From Taudactylus pleione (taxonomy: Eukaryota > Chordata > Amphibia > Anura > Myobatrachidae), in assembly GCA_031769625.1 (NCBI GenBank), contig JAUIMM010001409.1, positions 1,117,501-1,181,500 of the forward strand: a DNA stretch of 64,000 bases, given 5' to 3'. The translations under genes were made by a program, and so were the position numbers. Shown one piece after another: positions 11,608 through 22,904 of the stretch. The notes beneath the pieces are model-generated. The model saw only the letters and a list, made by a program, of their open reading frames with translations, did no database searches and was not told the origin of the DNA. Positions within the stretch are counted from its first letter, which is position 1. The number at the start of each line of letters is the position of its first letter.

Positions 11608-12124
11608 GGGGGTCATTCAGCAGTACGCTCGCAAGCGGGTCGATGTTCCCCACTGCGCATGCGCACGACGGAGGGAGCTCCGTCGTGCGCATGCGCGAGA
11701 CCCGGGAAGCGACGGGCTTTCCATCGCTCCGGGTCCCGCACCAAAGGGGGCGTGCTGTCGATGTTGATTGACAGCACGCCCCCTTTGGTGGGCGTGCCGG
11801 GGGCGTGGCGGCCAGAAGGAGGCGTTCCCATGGGAACGCCTACCGTCTGAAGCCGGCCCCACTGACATCACTAGTGATGTCAGTGGGAGTGATTTTGGCT
11901 CTGATAGAGCCAAAATCACTCCAGGGCTTGTGGCAGGGAGACCCTACCGCAGGGTCTCCGTCGCAAGTCTTGACCATCGCGACCATCTTTTTGGCCGCTC
12001 GCATATGCTGTGGGTGGTCACCCACAGCTATACGAGCGGCCAGGAGGCCGCTCCATTTTCATGGAGGAGGGCCCTGATTCAGAGCGAGCGCTCTGGTCAG
12101 AGCGTTCAGCTCTGAATCAGGCCC
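11608..12124 (+). mobile_element. MITE, hairpin-chain family (copy 2, best example)
   Basis: 517 bp between TAT flanks, starting GGGGGTCATTCAGC and ending CTCTGAATCAGGCCC. At least five consecutive palindromes lie inside: 11655-11696 (CGCATGCGCACGACGGAG stem), 11739-11790 (21 bp perfect arms, 10 bp loop), 11820-11841 (22 bp, no loop), 11859-11886 (28 bp perfect, no loop) and 11887-11921 (16 bp arms, 3 bp loop). Further ones follow. No coding capacity is supported. Confidence 0.8.
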
Positions 12125-12182
12125 TATGTGAGTACTGTGTAAGTACTATGTGAGCACTATGTAAGTACTATGTGAGGACTAT

Positions 12183-12781
12183 GGGCCTGATTCAGAGCCG
12201 CTCGCTATTTGCGGTCATTCGTTCTAAAACAATGGGTGGCTATTCAAATGAACCGTTCGCTAATTGCGGTCTGTTCACGCCTCTAAGTCTGAACGAGCGA
12301 GCAAAACTTGCAGTTGTAATTTTGAAAAATACGCCCCCTGGCCGCTCGCATCCTACGTCATGTCCGCTATTTATTAGATTAATCGAGCACATCGAACAGC
12401 GTATGAACTGCTCGCTATTCTTGTGGCTGGTTTTTTCAACCACTATTTTGCGATCAGTTCAGGGTAAAAAAAAACAAGTGACGTGGTCAATGACGCTGCT
12501 GTATTAATTATGCACTCCCTTAAAACGCCCGTTTTGACCTTTAAGCACGCCTGCGATCGGATCTCCACTCCCCCATTTTCAAGCTCCTTCCCTTGTTACC
12601 ACCCACATACGCCTCCTTCTGTCACTCAAAGTAGCAGGCATTCGCTATATAGCGAACAAACGATTTTCGTCCGCACTGACTGGTTCGCGCATGTGTATTA
12701 CAATCCGTACGCATGCGCAGATGTGTGAACATCGGTCAGAACGAACGAGCGGCCGCTTACGAGCGGCTCTGAATCAGGCCC
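12183..12781 (-). mobile_element. MITE, 599 bp family (copy 4)
   Basis: Same family and orientation as 10239-10837: GGGCCTGATTCAGAGCCGCT at the left, GGCTCTGAATCAGGCCC at the right, TAT flanks. Internal poly-A and small differences indicate independent drift. Confidence 0.75.
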
Positions 12782-12823
12782 TATGTGAGTACTATGTGAA
12801 TACTATGTCAGCACTTGTGAGAA

Positions 12824-13630
12824 AGCTCTGTCCCTGCGAATCCCCTCTGCACACTAATCACAGTATTTTTCGTAAAAAATACAGTGACAAAGTACCCGCG
12901 TATGCACCGACCGGCCGCCGCTGCTACCCTCTCCCCGGCACTTAGCCCTGTACCCGTCATTAAGCCCCACCCCCACGATTGCAGACACCCCGCGACCCCC
13001 CCCTCCCTTAATAGCACTTACCTGCAGTCATCGGTGCTTCGGTGATGTCTTCCATGCCTCCGGTCAGCTGATATCCCATACTGCACTGGGGCCCGATCAC
13101 CTGATGACCGGGCCGCAGTGCACCATGGGAGACCAGCTGACTGGAGGGGAGTCATCATCGGAGCCCCGACCACCGGTCCATGGAGTCAGGTAAGTACTTT
13201 TTTTTTTTTTACTTTTTTTTTTTGCAGAGATCAGCTTGTGGTCTGTTTAGACCACGCAGCTGATCACTGGGGCCAGCTCCCGGCTCTGCTCTCCCTGTTA
13301 CAGCAGGGCAGGAGTCCGGTAACCGGGGGAGACCCTGGATAACGCCACCTCCAGGTGATGTTATTATCACAGGGCTTTCCCCCGGTATTTTATCACAATT
13401 TATTTTTAGTAACATTGGTCGGATCACATTTCCCATTACAGTTATGGGAAATGCTATCTGAATACTAAAAATAAGTGATACTTAGGGGTTGGAGTAGAAT
13501 TTTACGAATTCTACTCCAATTGCCCTGTAATAACTACAGGTGATACTAACATAATGTGAAAAGGGTGTGACAACACAAAACAGCCTTTAGCACTTTATTT
13601 TAGTAAAAATAATGTTAATTAATAGAGCCC
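12824..13630 (-). mobile_element. small element, GGGCTCTATTTA family (composite)
   Basis: The right end is TTAATAGAGCCC followed by TATG. The left end is truncated near 12824 (AAAGCTCTGTCCCTGCG). About 500 bp of it is the inverse of 14057-14746. An extra block at about 13350-13600 instead matches the start of the fragment at 36612. It therefore looks like a composite of two related element variants. Two poly-T runs lie at 13199-13223. Confidence 0.6.
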
Positions 13631-13684
13631 TATGTGAGATCTGTATGAGTACTATGTGATTACTATATGAGTACTATGTGAGTT

Positions 13685-14036
13685 CTGAACCAGACCATCG
13701 TGACCATCAGGCTTGCAACGAGCCCCTTGTGGTAGGGTCTCGTCTGCCGCAAGCCCCAGTGAGCTTCCGGCTCTAATAGAGCTGTAAGCCCACTACTGAC
13801 ATCACACGTGATGTCAGTAGGGCTGCCCCCAAACGGCAGGCATTCCTTCAGCCACTCCCCCTCCCCGTCTACAAAACGGGGCGAGCTGTCAATCAATATC
13901 GGCAGCCGCCCCGTCTTGTAGTGAGCCCAGGAGCGACGGAGCTGCTGTCAATCGCTGGGGCTCGCGCATGCGCAGTGGGGGACAATATACCCGCTTATAA
14001 GCACTGTGCGCTCGCGAGCGGGTCTGAATCAGGCCC
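13685..14036 (-). mobile_element. hairpin-chain MITE, left-truncated
   Basis: Contains the family's ACTGACATCACACGTGATGT palindrome (about 13793-13820), a diverged 'GGGGCGAGCTGTC' stem region and the terminus GTCTGAATCAGGCCC. The left TIR is absent; it starts inside the 'GACCATCGTGACCATC' section. Confidence 0.6.
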
Positions 14037-14056
14037 TATGTGAGATGTATGTGAGC

Positions 14057-14746
14057 ATTATTTTGACTAAAATAAAGTTAAAAAGGGTGGCGTTATCCAG
14101 GGTCTCCCCCGGTTACCGGAGTCCTGCTCCGCTCTAACGGGGAGAGCAGAGCCGGGAGTCGGTCCCTGTAATCAGCTGTGTGGTCTAAACAGACCGCAAG
14201 CTGATTACTGTAAAAAAAATAAAAAATAAAAAATAGTAAAAAAAACTGTTCTTACCTGTCTCCAGGGACCGGTGATCGGGCCTCCGATGATGTATCCCCT
14301 CCGGTCAGCTGGTCTCCCATAGTGCACTGCTGCCCAGTCATCAGGTGATCGGGTCCCAGTGCAGTATGGGATATAACCTGACCGGAGGCATGGAGGACAT
14401 CACTGGAGGCCCAGATCATGCAGGTAAGCGCTATTAAGGAAGGGGGGGTCGCGGGGGGTCCGCAATCGCAGGGGTGGGGCTTAGCGATGGGGGTGGGGCT
14501 TATCGCCAGGGGGCAGCGGCGGCCGGTCGGCGCATGCGCGGGCAGTTTGTCACGCAATTTTTTTAGAAAATACCGTGGCTAGTGTGCAGAGGGGATTCGC
14601 AGGAACAGAGCTTTATCGCAAGCTCTGTCCCTGCAAGGGATTTATAGTAAATCCCTGTGATATTGCCTGAATGTGCAATGCGAATTCACTCGTTAATATC
14701 ACACTACAATGTGCATTCAATATGCGGATTGTAGTAAATAGTGCCC
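14057..14746 (+). mobile_element. small element, GGGCACTATTTA family
   Basis: Inverse of much of 12824-13630. The right end is GTAGTAAATAGTGCCC followed by TATG. The left end begins abruptly (TTTTGACTAAAATAAAG) without a clear TIR. A shared internal palindromic pair is formed by AAGCTCTGTCCCTGC and its inverse near 14590-14640. Confidence 0.6.
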
Positions 14747-14793
14747 TATGTAAGATATAAGTGAGTACTATATGAGCACTATGTAAGTACTAT

Positions 14794-15211
14794 GGTCCTC
14801 ATTCAGCGGCCGCACTGCGCGTGCGCAAGAGCCGGAGCGAAAGAGAAACTCTCTCACTCCGGAGCTCACTACAAAAAGGGCGGCTGTCGATGTTGATCGA
14901 CAGCTCGGCCCGTTTTGTAGGCGGGGCAGGGGGTGGTTTCAGAAACGGAGGAGTTCCTTCAGGAACGCATGCCGTTTTGTGGACGGCCGCACTGACATCA
15001 GCAGGAAGCTCCCTGGGGCTTGAGGTTGCCGAGACCCAGCCTTAGGGTCTCGCCGCAAGCCCCGATGGTCGCGATGGTCTTGACCATCGCGACCATCAAC
15101 CTGGTCGGTCGCTAAAGCTGCTTAGCTAGCGACCAGGAGGCCGTACTTAAAAATAGAACAGGGCCGCCGTCATTCAGAGGCGCTTCTTGCGAGCGCCTTT
15201 GAATGAGGGCC
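14794..15211 (+). mobile_element. hairpin-chain MITE (diverged)
   Basis: Bounded by GGTCCTCATTCAGCGGCC and GCCTTTGAATGAGGGCC with TAT flanks. It retains the series of stems (GGGCGGCTGTCGATGTTGAT region near 14880, GACCATCGCGACCATC near 15080) but lacks part of the ACTGACATCA palindrome arm. Confidence 0.6.
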
Positions 15212-15236
15212 TATGTGAGACGTATGTGAGTACTAT

Positions 15237-15785
15237 GGGCCTGATTCAGGGATGGACGCTCTGAATGAGCACTTGCTCTGAATCAGGGCGTTTTGTTTTT
15301 TTTTTGTTCGGCCTCCTGGCCGCTCGCATAGCTGTGGGTGACCACCCACAGTTATAGCGAGCAGCCAGGTTGATGGTCGAGATGGTCAAGACCATCGCGA
15401 CCATCGGGCTTGCGACGAGACCCCTGTGGTAGAGTCTCGTGGCCACAAGCCCCAGAGAGCTTCTGTCTCTAATAGAGCTGGAAGCTCTCTGACTGACATC
15501 ACTGGTGATGTCAGTGGGGCCGCCCCCAAATGGCAGGCGTTCCTTCGGGAACGCCTCCATTTGGCCAGCCACCCCCCCTGCCCACCTACCAAACGGGGAG
15601 AGCTGTCAATCACCATCGACAGCTCGCCCCCTTTGGTGCGAGACCCGGAGTGACGGAGCACCCGTCGCTAGCCGGGTCTCGCACATGTCCACGATGGAGC
15701 CGGCTCTGTCGTGCGCATGCCCAGTGGGCAAACATCGACCCGGTTGCGAGCGCTCAGTGCTTGCGACCGGGTCTGAATCAGGCCC
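15237..15785 (-). mobile_element. hairpin-chain MITE
   Basis: TAT-flanked, starting GGGCCTGATTCAGGGATGG and ending GGTCTGAATCAGGCCC. It holds a near-symmetric chain of stems including CTGACATCACTGGTGATGTC (about 15493-15512) and GGCGTTCCTTCGGGAACG (about 15536-15553). Its orientation is reversed relative to 11608-12124. Confidence 0.7.
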
Positions 15786-15832
15786 TATGTGAGATATAAG
15801 TGAGTACTATATGAGCACTATGTAAGTACTAT

Positions 15833-16382
15833 GGGCCTAATTCAGACCCGCTCGTGAGCGCTGAGCGCTCGCAAGCGAGTCGATGTTGGCCAAGTGCACA
15901 TGCGCACGAGGGAGCCGGCTCTGTGGTGCGCATGCGCGAGACCCACATAGCAACGGCCAAGCCGTCGCTAAGGGTCTCGCTACAAAGGGGGCGTGCTGTC
16001 GATGGTGAGTGACAGCACGCCCCCTTTGGTGGGCGTGCCGGGGGCGTGGCTGGCCAGACGGAGGTGTTCCCATGGGAATGTCTACTGTCTGGGGCCGGCC
16101 CACTGACATCACAAGTGATGTCAGTGGGAATGCTCTCGGCTCTGATAGAGCCAAAAGCACTCCAGGGCTTGCGGCAACGGGACCCTACCACAAGGGTCTC
16201 GTTGCATACCCAATGGTCGCGATGGTCTTGACCATCGCAACCATCTTTTTGTCCGCTCGCTATAGCTGTGGGTGGTCACCCACAGCTATGCGAGCGGCCA
16301 AGAGGCCGCTCTAAAAAACCAGAGGGCCGGCCCTGATTCAGAGCGAGCGCTCTGTCAGAGCGTCCGGCTCTGAATGAGGTCC
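15833..16382 (+). mobile_element. hairpin-chain MITE
   Basis: Starts GGGCCTAATTCAGACCCG and ends CTCTGAATGAGGTCC, TAT-flanked. It carries the same ordered stems as 11608-12124: the CTGACATCACAAGTGATGTC palindrome (about 16105-16124), an AGGGGGCGTGCTGTC stem (about 15985-16029) and CTGTGGGTGGTCACCCACAG (about 16267-16286). Confidence 0.7.
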
Positions 16383-16407
16383 TATGTGAGTACTATGTAA
16401 GTATTAT

Positions 16408-16939
16408 GGGCCTGATTCAGACCCACTCGCAAGCGGCTGTCCGCACACAAGTGGGTCGATGGTGTGCACTGCGCATGCGCACGACGGAGGGAGCTCCGTC
16501 GTGCGCATGCGCCAGACGCGACGAGCGAAGGACTTTCCTTCGCTCGTTGTGTCTGATCAAAGGGGGCGTGCTGTCGATGTTGATTGACAGCACGCCCCCT
16601 TTGGTGGGCGTGCCGGGGGCGTGCCTCCCAGACGGGGGCGTTCCCAAGGGAACGCCTACCGTCAGACGCCGGCCCACTGACATCACTAGTGATGTCAGTG
16701 GGAGTGATTTTGGCTCTGATAGAGCCAAAATCACTCCGCGGTTGAGAAACTCAACCGCAGGCTCCGGCTCGCAGTGGCGATGGTCGCGATGGTCAAGACC
16801 ATCGCGGCCATCAACCTGCACGCTCGCATAGGCTGTGGGTGGTGACCCACAGCTATACGAGCGTCCAGGAGGACGCTCCATAATTATGGAGAACGGCCCT
16901 CATTCAGAGCGTGAACTCTGCTCAGAGCGTCCGGCTCTG
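16408..16939 (+). mobile_element. hairpin-chain MITE
   Basis: Starts GGGCCTGATTCAGACCC and ends CTCTGAATGAGGGCC, TAT-flanked. It has the same stem series as 11608-12124, including CTGACATCACTAGTGATGTC (about 16678-16697) and the GTGATTTTGGCTCT / AGAGCCAAAATCAC pair that follows. This is the last element before the 11 bp satellite ends. Confidence 0.7.
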
Positions 16940-16965
16940 AATGAGGGCCTATGTTAGAACTATGT

Positions 16966-17629
16966 AAGTCACTGCAGACCCCTTGTGGTGCCATATAACA
17001 GATATTAATAAAACAGAGACTGGCCTGGGAAAGTTAACCCTTGCTGCTCTGTCATTATTATGATAAATGTAAATATAAGCGATTTTGTATCTACCCATCA
17101 TCCTTTTCACTAGAGAATGGGGGGGGCTGATTGATAAATGTCCGCTGTTAAGGAGAGGTATCTAAGGCAGCCCTGTGTTTGTATGTAGTGAGCAGATTAT
17201 TACCCCATCATGCTGTCACTCCTCTAGTAATTGGCCCAATATACAGCTGTAGGGGTCAGAGGTGACGTGCCTCAGGCCCATCCGGGTGGTGAAGAGGGAG
17301 ATAGAGTTTCTATGAATCACAGATAGAAAGTGTGCAGAGAACGGCCTCATGGTGTTGGCCCTCCGCAATCCCCTTTGGCAGCATAAGGGACCCCACCGCC
17401 CACCTCTCTGTTACAGTATATCAGCTGCCAGTTCAGGGGGTCAGCGAGATACGACATCCATGGGATACACCTTACATTACTGATGCTGGTATCTGAGGGA
17501 TCTATTCATCATCACTTCTTTTATAGAAAAATAGAAATTAAGTGTCAGGATTATTAATTGTTCATGTAACGCAGGAGACCTCACTGATATCTCCTGGTTA
17601 CAATTGTCCCCCGATAATTTCCACAGTCC
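16966..17629. other. unassigned non-coding DNA
   Basis: Low-complexity features are absent and no repeat unit, domain or RNA gene is recognised. This is plain flanking sequence between two satellite blocks. Confidence 0.5.
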
Positions 17630-19398
17630 CATACTATAGTGTTATACAGTCCCCATACTATAGTGTTATACAGTCCCCATACTATAGTACTATACAGTCC
17701 CCATACTATAGTGTTATACAGTTCCCATACTATAGTGTTATACAGTCCCCATACTATAGTGTTATACAGTCCCCATACTATAGTGTTATACAGTCCCCAT
17801 ACTATAGTACTATACAGTCCCCATACTATAGTGTTATACAGTTCCCATACTATAGTGTTATACAGTCCCCATACTATAGTGTTATACGGTCCCCATACTA
17901 TAGTGTTATACAGTCCCCATACTATAGTACTATACAGTCCCCATACTATAGTGTTATACAGTTCCCATACTATAGTGTTATACAGTCCCCATACTATAGT
18001 GTTATACAGTTCCCATACTATAGTGTTATACAGTCCCCATACTATAGTGTTATACAGTTCCCATACTATAGTGTTATACAGTCCCCATACTATAGTACTA
18101 TACAGTCCCCATACTATAGTGTTATACAATCCCCATAGTATAGTGTTATACAGTTCCCATACTATAGTGTTATACAGTCCCCATACTATAGTGTTATACA
18201 GTCCCCATACTATAGTGTTATACAGTTCCCATACTATAGTGTTATACAGTCCCCATACTATAGTGTTATACAGTCCCCATACTATAGTGTTATACAGTCC
18301 CCATACTATAGTACTATACAGTCCCCATACTATAGTGTTATACAGTTCCCATACTATAGTGTTATACAGTCCCAATACTATAGTGTTATACAGTCCCCAT
18401 ACTATAGTGTTATACAGTCCCCATACTATAGTACTATACAGTCCCCATACTATAGTGTTATACAGTTCCCATACTATAGTGTTATACAGTCCCCATACTA
18501 TAGTGTTATACAGTTCCCATACTATAGTGTTATACAGTCCCCATACTATAGTGTTATACAGTTCCCATACTATAGTGTTATACAGTCCCCATACTATAGT
18601 ACTATACAGTCCCCATACTATAGTGTTATACAATCCCCATAGTATAGTGTTATACAGTTCCCATACTATAGTGTTATACAGTCCCCATACTATAGTGTTA
18701 TACAGTCCCCATACTATAGTGTTATACAGTTCCCATACTATAGTGTTATACAGTCCCCATACTATAGTGTTATACAGTCCCCATACTATAGTGTTATACA
18801 GTCCCCATACTATAGTACTATACAGTCCCCATACTATAGTGTTATACAGTTCCCATACTATAGTGTTATACAGTCCCAATACTATAGTGTTATACAGTCC
18901 CCATACTATAGTGTTATACAGTCCCCATACTATAGTACTATACAGTCCCCATACTATAGTGTTATACAGTCCCCATACTATAGTGTTATACAGTCCCCAT
19001 ACTATAGTACTATACAGTCCCCATACTGTAGTGTTATACAGTTCCCATACTGTAGTGTTATACAGTTCCCATACTATAGTGTTATACAGTCCCCATACTA
19101 TAGTGTTATACAGTCCCCATACTATAGTGTTATACAGTCCCCATACTATAGTGTTATACAGCCCCTTACTATAGTACTATACTGTCCCCATACTATAGTG
19201 TTATACAGTCCCCATAGTATAGTGTTATACAGTCCCCTTACTATAGTGTTATACAGTCCCCATACTATAGTGTTATACAATCCCCATACTATAGTACTAT
19301 ATAGTCCCCATACTATAGTGTTATACAGTCCCCATACTATAGTGTTATACAATCCCCATACTATAGTGTTATACAGTTCCCATACTATAATATTATAC
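17630..19398. repeat. 24 bp satellite with a 504 bp higher-order repeat
   Basis: About 73 copies of a 24 bp unit (CCCCATACTATAGTGTTATACAGT), with variants TATAGTACTATACAG, CAGTTCCC and CAATCCCCATAGTATAG. Because 24 is a multiple of three and the unit lacks stops, very long frames stay open on both strands (up to 511 codons, eight-residue period); these are artefacts. Rare variants recur exactly 504 bp (21 units) apart (18127/18631 and 18367/18871), showing a higher-order duplication. Confidence 0.95.
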
Positions 19399-19458
19399 TA
19401 GGGGTGAGCGGGTTCGGATTTCTGAATTCCGAACCCCCCGAGCCCCCTGATCCGAGGT

Positions 19459-19500
19459 AGATCCGAGTCAGGCTCGACTTTTCCCGCCTGACTCGGATCT
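19459..19500. promoter_or_regulatory. subterminal hairpin of hAT copy 1
   Basis: Perfect 15 bp arms AGATCCGAGTCAGGC (19459-19473) and GCCTGACTCGGATCT (19486-19500) around a 12 bp loop. The same stem is present in the other two copies. Subterminal repeats in hAT elements commonly bind transposase; that role is inferred here. Confidence 0.55.
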
Positions 19501-19556
19501 GAAATCGAGGCAAAACGTCATCATCCCGCCTTCCGAGTCTCGCGGGTTTTGGAACC

Positions 19557-19564
19557 TATATAAG
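19557..19564 (+). promoter_or_regulatory. TATA box of hAT copy 1
   Basis: TATATAAG about 160 bp inside the left end, preceded by AACGTCATCATC (CRE-like, from about 19513) and followed by a GC-rich leader (GGCGCCATTTTCTCACTCGG). It is conserved in all three copies and is the likely start of transposase transcription. Confidence 0.6.
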
Positions 19565-19956
19565 GTACCCGCGTCGGCGCCATTTTCTCACTCGGCTGTG
19601 GACAGTGAAGAGGGAGGGTGGGAGTTAGGGCTGGCTGGGCTGTGTAGTGTAGTGTAGTGCAGAGTAGTGTTGTGCTGTGCTGCGCTGTGCTGCTGTTGTC
19701 CACTACTTCAAAGTCCATAGGGGCTGGCTGTGTTGTGCTGTGCTGCTGTTGTTAATAGGGGCTGTGTCCACTACTTCAAAGTCCTTAGGGGCTGGCTGGA
19801 TTGTGTTGTGCAGTCAGTTCTCCATAGGGGCTGTGTCCACTCCAAAGTCCTGTGCAGTGTCCCAGTCCTAAAGGGGTGCTGTAGTGTTGTCCAGGGGGTG
19901 CTCTGTCCATCAGGGGTGCTCCCCCCAAGTGCTAAAAAAATTATATTTTTTGTGTG

Positions 19957-22180
19957 TTTGTGAATTGTGTGCGCAGTAGCCGCACGTGCATCAACAAAGT
20001 AGTGCCAAGCGTGCGCCTGTGTCATAAGTAAAGGGCCGGCTGGCTTGACCGTTAAAGGGTGCTGTAACCCCCAAAGTACACTCCAGTCCAAACCAAAAAA
20101 AAAATTATTTTCTGTGTTTGTGAATTGTGTGTGCAGTAGCCGCACGTGCATCAACAAAGTAGTGCCAAGCGTGCGCCTGTGTCATAAGTAAAGGGCTGGC
20201 TGGCTTGACCGTTAAAGGGTGCTGTAACCCCCGAAGTACACTCCAGTCCAAACCAAAAAAAAAATTATTTTCTGTGTTTGTGAATTGTGTGCGCAGTAGC
20301 CGCACGTGCATCAACAAAGTAGTGCCAAGCGTGCGCCTGTGTCATAAGTAAAGGGCCGGCTGGCTTGACCATTAAAGGGTGCTGTAACCCCCAAAGTACA
20401 CTCCAGTCCAAACCAAAAAAAAAAATATTTTCTGTGTTTGTGAATTGTGTGCGCAGTAGCCGCACGTGCATCAACAAAGTAGTGCCAAGCGTGCGCCTGT
20501 GTCATAAGTAAAGGGCCGGCTGGCTTGAACGTTAAAGGGTGCTGTAACCCCCAAAGTACACTCCAGTCCAAACCAAAAAAAAAATTATTTTCTGTGTTTG
20601 TGAATTGTGTGCGCAGTAGCCGCACGTGCATCAACAAAGTAGTGCCAAGCGTGCGCCTGTGTCATAAGTAAAGGGCCGGCTGGCTTGACCGTTAACAGGT
20701 GCTGTAACCCCCAAAGTACACTCAAGTCCAAACCAAAAAAAAAATTATTTTCTGTGTTTGTGAATTGTGTGCGCAGTAGCTGCACGTGCATCAACAAAGT
20801 AGTGCCAAGCGTGCGCCTGTGTCATAAGTAAAGGGCCGGCTGGCTTGACCGTTAAAGGGTGCTGTAACCCCCGAAGTACACTCCAGTCCAAACCAAAAAA
20901 AAAATTATTTTCTGTGTTTGTGAATTGTGTGCGCAGTAGCCGCACGTGCATCAACAAAGTAGTGCCAAGCGTGCGCCTGTGTCATAAGTAAAGGGCCGGC
21001 TGGCTTGACCATTAAAGGGTGCTGTAACCCCCAAAGTACACTCCAGTCCAAACCAAAAAAAAAATATTTTCTGTGTTTGTGAATTGTGTGCGCAGTAGCC
21101 GCACGTGCATCAACAAAGTAGTGCCAAGCGTGCGCCTGTGTCATAAGTAAAGGGTCGGCTGGCTTGACCGTTAAAGGGTGCTGTAACCCCCAAAGTACAC
21201 TCCAGTCCAAACCAAAAAATATATATTTTCTGTGTTTGTGAATTGTGTGCGCAGTAGCCGCACGTGCATCAACAAAGTAGTGCCAAGCGTGCGCCTGTGT
21301 CATAAGTAAAGGGCCGGCTGGCTTGACCGTTAAAGGGTGCTGTAACCCCCAAAGTACACTCCAGTCCAAACCAAAAAAAAAATTATTTTCTGTGTTTGTG
21401 AATTGTGTGCACAGTAGCCGCACGTGCATCAACAAAGTAGTGCCAAGCGTGCGCCTGTGTCATAAGTAAAGGGTCAGCTGGCTTGACCGTTAAAGGGTGC
21501 TTTAACCCCCAAAGTACACTCCAGTCCAAACCAAAAAAAAAAAATTTTCTGTGTTTGTGAATTGTGTGCGCAGTAGCCGCACGTGCATCAACAAAGTAGT
21601 GCCAAGCGTGCGCCTGTGTCATAAGTAAAGGGCCGGCTGGCTTGACCGTTAACAGGTGCTGTAACCCCCAAAGTACACTCAAGTCCAAACCAAAAATAAA
21701 ATTATTTTCTGTGTTTGTGAATTGTGTGCGCAGTAGCCGCACGTGCATCAACAAAGTAGTGCCAAGCGTGCGCCTGTGTCATAAGTAAAGGGCCGGCTGG
21801 CTTGACCGTTAAAGGGTGCTGTAACCCCCAAAGTACACTCCAGTCCAAACCAAAAAAATAATTATTTTCTATGTTTGTGAATTGTGTGCGCAGTAGCCGC
21901 ACGTGCATCAACAAAGTAGTGCCAAGCGTGCGCCTGTGTCATAAGTAAAGGGCCAGCTGGCTTGACCATTAAAGGGTGCTGTAACCCCCAAAGTACACTC
22001 CAAACCAAAAAAATATATATTTTCTGTGTTTGTGAATTGTGTGCGCAGTAGCCGCACGTGCATCAACAAAGTAGTGCCAAGCGTGCGCCTGTGTCATAAG
22101 TAAAGGGCCGGCTGGCTTGACCGTTAAAGGGTGCTGTAACCCCCAAAGTACACTCCAAACCAAAAAAATATATATTTTCT
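19957..22180 (+). repeat. 160 bp tandem repeats inside hAT copy 1
   Basis: About 14 units of 158-160 bp with GTGTTTGTGAATTGTGTGCG, AGCCGCACGTGCATCAACAA and GGCTGGCTTGACCGTTAAAG as landmarks, joined by a variable A-run. Length changes are concentrated in that A-run and in CTCCAGTCCAAACC. Minus-strand frames of 70 codons recur once per unit and are artefacts. Confidence 0.9.
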
Positions 22181-22390
22181 GTGTTTGTGAATTGTGTGCA
22201 CTGTGGCTGCACGTGCATCAACAAAGGAGCAGCGCCAAGCGTGCGCCTGTGTCCCATAAGTAAAGAGCCGGCTGGCTCATTTCTTAAAGGGTGGTGTAAC
22301 CCACAAAGTGCACTACTCTCCAGCAAAAATAAAAAATATTTTCTGTGTTTGTGTGCGCCTTAGCCGCACATATATATCAATATAACATAA

Positions 22391-22765
22391 ATGGAGGACC
22401 AAACTTTCTCCGATAAAAATAAAATAGGGAAAGATCAAGAACCACTTCCTCCTAGTGCTGTTGCTGCTGCTGGGAGTTGTTCATCATCCCAGAGAGGAAG
22501 TAGGAACATCACTACTTTTACTAAACAATTGACCCTCCAACAGTCCTTAGCGAGGAGGATGAAGTACGACAGCAGTCATCCTGAAGCAAAACGTATAACT
22601 GAGGCCTTGACTGCTATGTTGGTGTTAGACGTGCGTCCGGTATCCGCCATTAGTGCAGTGGGATTTAGACAATTGATGGAGGTAGTGTGTCCCCGGTTCC
22701 AAATCCCGTCTAGATTCCACCTGCATCCTCAAAGCAGCAGCGACAAGCGTGCATCTGTCTGTTAA
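22391..22765 (+). pseudogene. hAT transposase N-terminal fragment
   Basis: 124-codon frame. Residues about 40-107 (LTLQQSLARRMKYDSSHP, then TEALTAMLVLDVRPVS, then FRQLMEVVCPRFQIPSR) match the conserved region of Ac/ZBED-type hAT transposases that follows the BED finger, where 'RP.S.....GF..L......P.Y.IPSR' is usual. After IPSR (about 22711) the frame runs into the tandem-repeat sequence and ends, so the RNase H-like catalytic core is gone. No BED finger is visible upstream. Family assignment is by motif recognition only. Confidence 0.65.
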
Positions 22766-22904
22766 AGGGTGGTGTAACCCTCAAAGTGCTCCAAAAAATA
22801 AAAAACTATTTTTTTAATGTGTTTGTGACTTATGTGCGATGTAGCCTCACGTGCATCAACATAGTAGCAGCGCCAAGCGTGCGCCTGTGTCATAAGTCAA
22901 GGGC

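Larger units (their letters stand above)
9201..16965. repeat. 11 bp satellite (TATGTGAGTAC) interrupted by MITEs
   Basis: Short runs of an 11 bp unit (TATGTGAGTAC, TATGTAAGTAC, TATGTGAGCAC, TATGTGAATAC) separate every small element in this block. The clearest run is 12125-12182, five units in register. Elements begin straight after TAT and the satellite resumes with TAT, implying a 3 bp TAT target duplication in the same register each time. Confidence 0.85.

Noticed and set aside
13118..13342. GGTAAGTAC and TTTTTTTTGCAG read as an intron of a host gene
   Set aside because: Both motifs lie inside a small element that is repeated in inverse orientation at 14057-14746; flanking frames are short and not conserved between the copies.
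17581..19174. Very long open frames (432 codons minus, 511 codons plus) with eight-residue repeats
   Set aside because: They are the 24 bp satellite read in stop-free frames. Both strands and several frames are open together, which no real gene shows.
20105..21914. Series of 70-codon minus-strand frames (HTIHKHRK endings)
   Set aside because: One per 160 bp repeat unit inside a hAT element, antisense to the transposase; not a gene family.
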